Assembly: GCA_033722295.1 (NCBI GenBank) | Contig: JAWVZH010000005.1 | Span: 1 to 48,825 of the forward strand | Reading direction: 5' to 3' | Source of the DNA: JAWVZH01 sp033722295 | GTDB lineage: Bacteria; Bacteroidota; Bacteroidia; Chitinophagales; Saprospiraceae | DNA: 48,825 nucleotides | In this document: positions 1 to 6,327 of the stretch, one piece after another | Layout of the letters: each line of letters begins with the position of its first letter | Numbering within the stretch: position 1 is the stretch's first letter | Translations under genes and position numbers: made by a program | Notes under the pieces: model-generated | Told to the model about the DNA's origin: nothing | What the model saw: the letters and a program-made list of their open reading frames with translations, nothing else | Databases searched by the model: none

Positions 1-709
1 CAAAGGTCGCCTTACTTTTTTTCAGGTCATCCTCGCTTACCTTGGAAAGATCCCAGCCACCTTCTTCCATGGACTTCATAAAATCCTCACCGTAATTGAT
101 AATTCCGGCTTCCAGCATCTCTCTAAGCAAGTCATTACCTTCTCTTGTTCGCTCACCTACTCCCGCAAACACAGAAATACCCTCATATCCCTTCGCAATA
201 TTGTTGATCAGCTCCTGGATCAGTACAGTTTTTCCCACACCTGCACCACCGAAGAGTCCGATCTTACCACCTTTTGCATAAGGCTCGATCAAGTCGATCA
301 CCTTGATTCCAGTATACAATACCTCTGTCTCGGTTGAAAGTTCTTCAAAAATAGGCGGTTTAGCATGGATGGCACGTCCACTGTCCTCTTTTTCGACTTC
401 AGGCAGGCCATCGATAGGATCACCTGTCACATTGAAGAGCCTACCTTTTATCGCTTCGCCTGTAGGCATTTTGATCGGTGCTCCCTGGTCAATTACTTCA
501 GTACCCCGTTGCAATCCATCCGTAGAATCCATTGCGATGGCACGCACACTGTCCTCTCCCAGATGCTGCTGGGTTTCCAGAACCAGTTCTTCACCACCTT
601 CTCTTTTGATGACAAGGGCATTGAAGATATCTGGTAATTCCTGATTTTTATCGAAACTAACATCGACAACCGGACCGATGACCTGTATTACTCGTCCTGT
701 ATTCGCCAT
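1..709 (-). CDS. atpD: ATP synthase F1 subunit beta (5' part, runs off the window)
   Basis: Catalytic beta subunit of the F-type ATP synthase. The first 236 codons are present, from ATG at 709, and the gene continues past the left edge. The translation opens MANTGRVIQVIGPVVDV. It carries the Walker A motif GGAGVGKT at residues 154-161 and GERTREGNDL at 185-194. After GIINYGEDF it has the Glu/Trp-rich insertion (SMEEGGWDLSKV, about residues 213-224) usual in Bacteroidota beta subunits. The rest of the F1Fo genes (atpBEFHAG) are about 24.7 kb away on the same strand, so atpD, probably with atpC beyond the edge, has its own promoter (see 746-776). The identification is secure; only the C-terminal half is missing. 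Confidence 0.97.
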   Translation of the reverse strand, partial: MANTGRVIQVIGPVVDVSFDKNQELPDIFNALVIKREGGEELVLETQQHLGEDSVRAIAMDSTDGLQRGTEVIDQGAPIKMPTGEAIKGRLFNVTGDPIDGLPEVEKEDSGRAIHAKPPIFEELSTETEVLYTGIKVIDLIEPYAKGGKIGLFGGAGVGKTVLIQELINNIAKGYEGISVFAGVGERTREGNDLLREMLEAGIINYGEDFMKSMEEGGWDLSKVSEDDLKKSKATF

Positions 710-1033
710 ATTTTCTTTCTAATTGAAGGGCTTTTAAAATCTGCGCAAATATACTGTCAAAAGCCCTATAAACAAAAGCATTTTGGAGGCATATATAAGT
801 CATTTGCTCTCTTCAAAACCTGTAGTGCCAAATCACCAAATAAGGTATGTTGAAATATTACTGCAACAAATAATATTTCTGACCTCTCCTGCCTTTGCTC
901 AATTATATTTCAGAAAGCCTGGGCAGGTTTCTTCCGAAAAACAGAAAATATCTGCTATCCAGCCATCTACCGACTCGTGAAAAGGCCATTTGGAGCGCTC
1001 TTATTCTTCGCGATCCTCAGAAGTGGTGCTTTT
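710..1033. other. Intergenic region between the di-heme gene and atpD
   Basis: About 324 bp without a credible gene. Besides the atpD promoter, the only structure seen is an imperfect hairpin at 913-931 (GAAA-CCTG against CAGG-TTTC with one bulge) about 100 nt after the di-heme gene. It has no T-run on the minus strand, so it is at best a weak terminator. Open frames across the region lack family features and look like chance. Confidence 0.5.
746..776 (-). promoter_or_regulatory. Bacteroidota-type promoter of atpD, with a flanking inverted repeat
   Basis: On the minus strand a -7 box TATATTTG (746-753, matching TAnnTTTG) lies 19 nt downstream of a -33 TTTG (773-776). Transcription would start near 740, giving a leader of about 30 nt before the atpD ATG at 709. 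A perfect 9-bp inverted repeat, AGGGCTTTT at 727-735 and AAAAGCCCT at 759-767, surrounds the -7 box and could be an operator. The promoter call rests on the match to the known Bacteroidota consensus; the operator role is inference. Confidence 0.62.
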
Positions 1034-2113
1034 CTAGAAGGGATCCTGATAGTCAGGATTGTTGAGATACGTTTCATCGGTCAGTGTATGCAAAAATGCG
1101 ATGAGATCATCTATGTCCTGATCACTGAGCCCCAATCCTGGATCCACATTATATTGCATGAGCGGATCGATGGTCGGCGATTGTTTCACACCTGTGTTAT
1201 AATGCTCCAGAACCTCCCTCAGTGTGGCAAATCTGCCATCGTGCATATAGGGAGCCGTGACCGCAATATTCCTCAGGCTTGGTGTTTTAAACTTCGCTTT
1301 GTCCTCATCGATCTCGGTTACTTCATACATCCCTAGGTCCTCCCAATCGGATTCAGCGTCAAGTCCATTGTTCATGAATTTATTATTGACGAAATTGAAA
1401 CCAGCATGACAATGAAAACACTCCGCACCTTTCTCTATTCCGTTGGGATCGAATTCCGTGTTGAAAAGCTTCATTCCTCTTTCCTCTGCCGGAGTAAGAT
1501 CAGCTTCACCGGCCAGGTACTTGTCAAACTTGGAATCATGAGATACCAATGACAACATGAACTGTTCCATTGCCAAACCCATCCTCTCGGGAGTTATCGT
1601 ATCACTATTGAAAGCCTCTATAAATGCCTTTTTATACCTTTCTGAGGAAGAGAGCTTTGCGACTACATTGTCCAGGGATTCATTCATCTCAAGAGGGTCC
1701 TGAATAGGCATTAGGGCTTGTTCCCGTAGCGAAGCTGCCCGTCCATCCCAGAAGAATGCATCAGGATGCCAGGCCATATTGAATACAGGCATGGCCTGTC
1801 TGCGGCCCAGTTTGCCTTCCACACCTTCGCTAAATTGATTTTTATCGGAAAACCCATCTAGTTGAACATGACATGTAGCACAGGATTGAGATCCATCCCT
1901 GGATAATCTTTTTTCATAAAACAACATCCTGCCCAATTCTACTCCTTCTACAGTAAGGGGGTTATCTGAAGGCAGGTCTGGTGGAGGGAAATAGCCAATA
2001 TCGATCTGATATGGAGTAGGATCATAAACGGCATTGATAGGTTCTTCGCCATCTTTCTGACAAGCCATCATCACCGTAATAACAATTAATGTAAAAATTG
2101 GATACCTTTTCAT
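1034..2113 (-). CDS. Di-heme cytochrome c peroxidase / MauG-family lipoprotein
   Basis: Periplasmic di-heme enzyme of the bacterial CcP/MauG superfamily, about 359 aa. ATG at 2113 is preferred because it gives a clean lipoprotein signal (MKRYPIFTLIVITVMMAC, lipid Cys18) and starts 1 nt after the upstream gene's stop; an in-frame ATG at 2149 would add 12 residues overlapping that gene. Heme sites are CATCH (78-82) and CFHCH (232-236). The typical FFWDGRAASL segment lies near residue 120. It is the last gene of the unit HYC protein, MbnP-like, MbnH-like, this gene. Such enzymes reduce H2O2 or oxidise a partner protein's aromatic residue. Which one applies here is not shown; beside an MbnP homologue, partner oxidation is plausible. 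Confidence 0.88.
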   Translation of the reverse strand: MKRYPIFTLIVITVMMACQKDGEEPINAVYDPTPYQIDIGYFPPPDLPSDNPLTVEGVELGRMLFYEKRLSRDGSQSCATCHVQLDGFSDKNQFSEGVEGKLGRRQAMPVFNMAWHPDAFFWDGRAASLREQALMPIQDPLEMNESLDNVVAKLSSSERYKKAFIEAFNSDTITPERMGLAMEQFMLSLVSHDSKFDKYLAGEADLTPAEERGMKLFNTEFDPNGIEKGAECFHCHAGFNFVNNKFMNNGLDAESDWEDLGMYEVTEIDEDKAKFKTPSLRNIAVTAPYMHDGRFATLREVLEHYNTGVKQSPTIDPLMQYNVDPGLGLSDQDIDDLIAFLHTLTDETYLNNPDYQDPF

Positions 2114-2114
2114 C

Positions 2115-3134
2115 TTAGTGGAAATAAGGATTATTGATAAATGAATCATCCGTCAGTGATAAAAGAAAGTTTCTGACGTCTTTCAACTCCGGCTCACTCA
2201 TGTCGAGAGACCGGATCATAGAACTTTTGTTGGGATGTGAATACCCCCCTGAGTTGTAATGGTCAAGTACATCATCGAGGGTTTCCAAAGACCCGTCATG
2301 CATATAAGGTGCCGTAACCCCTATATTCCTGAGGGTTGGCACTTTAAACAATGCCTTATCCGCATCAAGGCCTGTCAATCGCTTCCTACCTTCGGATTTG
2401 TAGCTTGCATAAAGCCCATTGTTCTCAAAAGCATAATTGGTAAAATTGAAACCACTGTGACATTTACTGCAAGCCAGTCGATCGCTATTGAATAGCTCCA
2501 GGCCTCTTTTCTCCGATGTCGAAAGAGCGTCATAATCCCCAGCAAGATACCGATCATAGGGTGAGTCACCACTGACCAAACTTCGTTCAAAGTTGGCCAA
2601 TGCCCGGGTAATCACATAGGAGTCCACCGGTCTGCCATAGGCCGCCCGGCTCATCTCTACATATTCAGGATCTTCATTGAGCTTATTAGCGATCAGCAAA
2701 ATGTTGGTATTGAACTCGTCATGTTCCTGGATAGGCACTAACACCTGCATCTCCAGAGTAGGAACCCCACCCGCCCGTGTAAAATATGGGTGATAGCCGA
2801 TATTGGTGAGGCTCGGCGCATTATTCCTGCCAAATTGACCCTCTGAGCCTACACTGAATGCCCTATCATCACTGAATGCCAGGTGCGGTTTATGGCAGGA
2901 AGCGCAACTGACCAAACCATCATCTGAGAATACCGGATCGTAGAACATCTTCTTACCCAATAGCCACCTCTCTTCTGTCCATTCATTCCCCACCGGGTAT
3001 TTCATATTCGGAAAGTGATCTGGAATATGTGGATAATAGGCAGCGGGTGCCAAGGTTTTCGAACCCGGCATATCGCATGCCACTATTAAAACAAGCAATA
3101 TTAATAGGAAGCCATGTGTGGACAGGATCCGCAT
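2115..3134 (-). CDS. MbnH-like di-heme enzyme, MauG/CcP-family lipoprotein
   Basis: Second di-heme c-type enzyme, 339 aa, with lipoprotein signal MRILSTHGFLLILLVLIVAC (lipid Cys20) and heme motifs CASCH (77-81) and CSKCH (222-226). The segment that is FWDGRAASL in ordinary CcPs is here YFTRAGGVPTLEMQVLVPIQ (about 117-136), closer to the MbnH-type enzymes that act on MbnP. It starts 9 bp after the MbnP-like gene and is followed after 1 nt by the other di-heme gene, so the three are almost certainly cotranscribed. Likely role (inference): oxidise a Trp of the neighbouring MbnP-like protein to kynurenine to form a copper site. The superfamily is certain; the MbnH subtype is a motif-based judgement. 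Confidence 0.85.
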   Translation of the reverse strand: MRILSTHGFLLILLVLIVACDMPGSKTLAPAAYYPHIPDHFPNMKYPVGNEWTEERWLLGKKMFYDPVFSDDGLVSCASCHKPHLAFSDDRAFSVGSEGQFGRNNAPSLTNIGYHPYFTRAGGVPTLEMQVLVPIQEHDEFNTNILLIANKLNEDPEYVEMSRAAYGRPVDSYVITRALANFERSLVSGDSPYDRYLAGDYDALSTSEKRGLELFNSDRLACSKCHSGFNFTNYAFENNGLYASYKSEGRKRLTGLDADKALFKVPTLRNIGVTAPYMHDGSLETLDDVLDHYNSGGYSHPNKSSMIRSLDMSEPELKDVRNFLLSLTDDSFINNPYFH

Positions 3135-3143
3135 TTGTTTCTC

Positions 3144-4100
3144 CTATTGAGAGATCACTTGAATGGTCTTCAGAACTTGCCCTCGGTTCGCAAGAACCAG
3201 ATGTGACTGGCCATTAGCTGACACTCCGAAAGTCAGTATTCCTGAATCAGAGACAACCACCTCTTCGAGAGTCTGGCCAAAAGCCGAGATCAATCGTACC
3301 GTACATTGCTCATAAGCCTGAAGGTCATACTTAACTTCTATTTTATCAGAAACAGGATTCCCAAGTACTGAAAATTCACCGTCAAAATTGAGAGAATTCG
3401 TCGAGGTAATCGAGGCTGCCGTGAATACCTTTTCCTTTAAATTTGTCAGGAGCTGAGCGGCTTTGGGGGCATCGCTATGTTCTATCAACCCAAAGGATAC
3501 GTCAAGGCCATCGAATAACCTCAGGTAGTCAGCTCTGAGATCGATGTGTATCTCATCACCTTCGAACCTTGGTGTGACTGCTAGTTCGACGGCTCCATAG
3601 TGCTGATCACCGAGTGCATGGACCTGGTATGTGAAAGCCAATCCCAGACCGGCTTTACCTTCAATGGCTGCAAACCGATAGCCTGCTGCCCATCCCCAGT
3701 GCATTGTGGGGAATCGAGGTGCTAGCGGGTGATCTGACGGCCATAGTGCTGGATCTGAATGATTATTTTTCTCATCTACTCCAATATGAAATCTTATCCC
3801 CTCAATATTGGCCACATCCACCTGACCAAGATCATAACCTGTATCCTCAAGCGCATTTGCCAGTATGTAAAGGCCATCCAGTTTGGTTTCGTGGCCGCCA
3901 TCATGAATAATGAATATTTCTGAGATATAGTATTGTAATCGCGTAAAGTTGAGGTCGTAGCCCGCATCGGTTGAATAGGAATTGGACATAACCAACGGTT
4001 CATTTCCTGCCAGCTGTTCAATATTGAGAAAGACTTGTTTCTGAGCTCCAATAAAAGAAACTGACAGAAGGATGAATAGAAAGGCACTTATATGTTTCAT
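3144..4100 (-). CDS. MbnP-like copper-binding protein with T9SS sorting domain
   Basis: Exported 318-aa protein. An SPI signal (MKHISAFLFILLSVSFIGAQ) is followed by an MbnP-type domain (about 22-235). Recognisable landmarks are NFTRLQYYISEI (51-62), GIRFHIGVDE (101-110) and PTMHWGWAAGY (131-141), which fits the W-x-W motif of MbnP proteins. The C-terminus (about 245-318, opening FSVLGNPVSDKIEV) is a T9SS type-A sorting domain, so the protein probably goes to the cell surface or medium. In methanotrophs MbnP binds copper through a kynurenine made by MbnH; here two di-heme enzymes follow at 9 bp and 1 nt spacing. Copper binding and Trp modification (W135 or W137) are inferred from family and context. 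Confidence 0.82.
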   Translation of the reverse strand: MKHISAFLFILLSVSFIGAQKQVFLNIEQLAGNEPLVMSNSYSTDAGYDLNFTRLQYYISEIFIIHDGGHETKLDGLYILANALEDTGYDLGQVDVANIEGIRFHIGVDEKNNHSDPALWPSDHPLAPRFPTMHWGWAAGYRFAAIEGKAGLGLAFTYQVHALGDQHYGAVELAVTPRFEGDEIHIDLRADYLRLFDGLDVSFGLIEHSDAPKAAQLLTNLKEKVFTAASITSTNSLNFDGEFSVLGNPVSDKIEVKYDLQAYEQCTVRLISAFGQTLEEVVVSDSGILTFGVSANGQSHLVLANRGQVLKTIQVISQ

Positions 4101-4177
4101 GACAAAACTTTTAAATAAGAAAAATAGGATCGGGTTCTGACTTGTTCAGAACAATAACTGACTTCTGAGAAAGGAAA

Positions 4178-4636
4178 CTATAAGAGCCACGATTGATATA
4201 GGGATAATGTTGTGCCAACCTGTCTAGGAGGTGGCCTGTAGTTGATGATAAACGGAATTGCGTAGCGGGTGTCGGATCGAAATCCCTGAATCGAACCAGT
4301 GTAAACATCTGATATATTCTTACCTACATCGTCATCAGATGCTAGTTGAGAAGTTAGAACCAAATCCAGTTCGGCATCCATAATTATCTCTACATCCTTG
4401 CAACAACCAGGGTGACATTCTTTATTAGGGGAAGTACAAGCTGCTTTCTTCGCTGATTTGGTAGAACAACAGGACTTAGCAGCTAATTCCAGGCAATTGG
4501 GAGCATCTTTCCAGATAGCCAGGCTCGCAATATGCCCACTGCATATATGAAAATCCAATCCGATCCCCGAAGTAGAGGTCAGCAAAACAAATGCCATACA
4601 AAGAGCGATCAAACGATATAGACTCCGCACTTTCAC
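4178..4636 (-). CDS. HYC_CC_PP-family Cys-rich exported protein, copy 1
   Basis: 152 aa from a GTG start at 4636, which places the hydrophobic signal (residues 5-25) at the N-terminus. It has the family landmarks: DFHICSG (the HYC position, with I for Y), a Cys-rich middle (SCCSTKS, ACTSPNKECHPGCCK) and a C-terminal PPP. Members are small exported proteins of unknown activity usually found beside metal efflux genes in Bacteroidota; the cysteines suggest metal or redox binding (inference). It heads the unit leading into the MbnP-like and di-heme genes, 77 bp upstream of the MbnP-like gene, and a candidate operator precedes it (4666-4687). The paralogue at 17782-18240 has the same length. Confidence 0.75.
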   Translation of the reverse strand: MKVRSLYRLIALCMAFVLLTSTSGIGLDFHICSGHIASLAIWKDAPNCLELAAKSCCSTKSAKKAACTSPNKECHPGCCKDVEIIMDAELDLVLTSQLASDDDVGKNISDVYTGSIQGFRSDTRYAIPFIINYRPPPRQVGTTLSLYQSWLL

Positions 4637-4665
4637 ACGGTTAAATTAGAAAAATATCCATGTTA

Positions 4666-4687
4666 TTACTACGGTAGACTGTAGTAA
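4666..4687 (-). promoter_or_regulatory. Inverted repeat upstream of the HYC/MbnP/di-heme unit, candidate operator
   Basis: Perfect 7-bp inverted repeat TTACTAC-N8-GTAGTAA, about 30 bp upstream of the GTG start at 4636. The half sites resemble BlaI/MecI/CopY-type operators (TACTAC/GTAGTA), but the spacer is 8 rather than about 4. A possible -7 element overlaps it (TAATTTAC on the minus strand); no good -33 element was seen. A role as a copper-responsive operator is inference. Confidence 0.35.
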
Positions 4688-4798
4688 ATTATGGCTGTAT
4701 TAATTATTTCGCCCTAAGTGACCACATGACCCCTCCAATCAACGGATATTCAAGCAATCAATACATTTCTTAGTAAATCTGAATTGGTCCAGAAATGG

Positions 4799-6184
4799 CT
4801 ATAAGTTAATCAAGGTATTTGATGCTCTTCCTTTCTCATGGGTAAGTACAAAATAATATGCTCCTTTCCCATATTCTGACATATTTATCCTTGTATCAGA
4901 TTCCGGGTTCACTTTCATCTCCCTGCATACCGATCCTATAGAGTTATAAATACGTAAAACACCCTCTCTGGAGGTCGTGATCGTCACATGATCAGAGGAA
5001 ACAGGATTTGGTGAAATCGATATGATATCCTGTTCTTTCTCATCCACCGTTGATACAACCTGTGGGTCAGCAGAGATAACCCCTGCAATATGCTTGGTCC
5101 TGTTAGTATAATAGATGTTACCATCCGGACCTACCGCAATACCTGTGAGTCCCGCTCCTTCCTCAGTCTCTATAACACCCAGTTCGTTATAATCGTCATT
5201 CCTGTCAAATACCGTTATATGTCCGTTGCTATAATCTCCGATCAACAAATACTTATCGAAAATCTCAATACCGCATGGTTGCACAAATCTGTCTTCGAGG
5301 ATCACTTCAAACTCCGCATTCATCATCCTGAAGTGTTCATCTAACCTCTCATTTTTCAAAGGGAGCTCTCTTTCCTTTTCACCACTATCAATGTTCAAAA
5401 CTATAACTCGATTGCCCCCATTGTCGACGGCATATAACAGACGACGATCTTTATCGATCACCATATGAGCGGGGATGTCGAGTAATCTACGCATGCGGAT
5501 CTCCTCATATCTCCAAATCTTTCCATCGGCATGATAATCATTACCGGGACCGTGATCATTGACAAAATCATATCTCACCAACGACCCCCAATACGTATCA
5601 TTGACCCAAAAAGCATTGTCCTTTTCATGGGCGATTCCCATAGAAAATGGAGATCCGTGCAGCATATCCAGATGGCTTCCATTACCACCGGATGGTTGGG
5701 CATAAATATCAGGATCACTGGACCACAGTGTCGGACCGGTAAAATCCGTGCCATTATGATTGGCATCGAATACACCAGTTGATGTCGCAAAATTATAATT
5801 ATCGGAGCTGAAGGCAATAGCAGTTGGCAAACTCATGAAATGCCAGGCATTGCCGTCCCGGCGCCACCAACTTGTTTGATCCGGCGTATTCGTTTCAAAC
5901 AAGGTGAGTGTAGAACCGCCAGTATTTACATTATCCTGGTTGGTGATCCAAAGTTCTTTCCTCGAATAATCTGGGTGAAAGGCCAGATCAGTAGGCAGAC
6001 GAAGGCGATCCCTTATGGTTGCCAGGGTGTTGGTCACAGGTGCGCTCTTCAATATGTACTGTATACTGTCAGGCCTTTCCTGTGACCATGAATTGTTGGG
6101 CAATGAAAAAATGAGGAATAAGATGATCAGTCCCGTATTGTAGAAAAAGGTTGTCGGATTTCTAAAAAGTAAATGTTTTATCAT
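4799..6184 (-). CDS. Secreted NHL-like beta-propeller with T9SS sorting domain
   Basis: 461 aa. A hydrophobic N-terminal signal (about 12-35, ending NNSWSQ) is followed by propeller-like repeats: TDLAFHPDYSRKELWITNQ, HMVIDKDRRLLYAVDNGGN, CGIEIFDKYLLIGDYSNG and GLTGIAVGPDGNIYYTNRT. From about residue 390 comes a T9SS type-A domain (ISISPNPVSSDHVTI) ending in TLINL. It lies 17 bp after the short ORF that follows copA, so it may be the last gene of the copper efflux transcript. No catalytic signature was recognised; NHL/SMP-30-type propellers can be binding proteins or hydrolases. Its role in copper handling is unknown. Confidence 0.8.
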   Translation of the reverse strand: MIKHLLFRNPTTFFYNTGLIILFLIFSLPNNSWSQERPDSIQYILKSAPVTNTLATIRDRLRLPTDLAFHPDYSRKELWITNQDNVNTGGSTLTLFETNTPDQTSWWRRDGNAWHFMSLPTAIAFSSDNYNFATSTGVFDANHNGTDFTGPTLWSSDPDIYAQPSGGNGSHLDMLHGSPFSMGIAHEKDNAFWVNDTYWGSLVRYDFVNDHGPGNDYHADGKIWRYEEIRMRRLLDIPAHMVIDKDRRLLYAVDNGGNRVIVLNIDSGEKERELPLKNERLDEHFRMMNAEFEVILEDRFVQPCGIEIFDKYLLIGDYSNGHITVFDRNDDYNELGVIETEEGAGLTGIAVGPDGNIYYTNRTKHIAGVISADPQVVSTVDEKEQDIISISPNPVSSDHVTITTSREGVLRIYNSIGSVCREMKVNPESDTRINMSEYGKGAYYFVLTHEKGRASNTLINL

Positions 6185-6201
6185 AATTAATAAGTTCGAT
6201 T

Positions 6202-6327
6202 TTAAAATAAGTAATTAAGCTGATATTCTGAAAATTCTTCGTCCATGGTCATGTAGCTTATCATCCCTATGAACTTCTTTTCTTCGTTACTTCCTTTGAA
6301 AAGCGGATGCCTACCATGTACTCTCAT
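6202..6327 (-). CDS. Short ORF of 41 codons translationally coupled to copA
   Basis: The copA stop and this ATG overlap as TAATG (stop 6327-6329, ATG 6325-6327). The frame runs 41 codons to TAA at 6202-6204. The peptide opens MRVHGRHPLFKGSNEEKKFI, continues with a Met-containing stretch (GMISYMTMDEEF) and ends in Leu-Phe; it has no signal or membrane segment. The next gene begins 17 bp later. The 1-nt overlap is what coupled genes show, but so short a frame could be chance. No family recognised. Confidence 0.35.
   Translation of the reverse strand: MRVHGRHPLFKGSNEEKKFIGMISYMTMDEEFSEYQLNYLF

Noticed and set aside
913..931. Terminator for the MbnP/di-heme unit
   Set aside because: The hairpin has a bulge and no T-run on the minus strand; kept only as a remark.
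2114..2149. Twelve-codon N-terminal extension of the di-heme gene (ATG at 2149)
   Set aside because: It overlaps the upstream gene's coding end and puts residues before a good lipoprotein signal; ATG at 2113 fits signal and spacing better.
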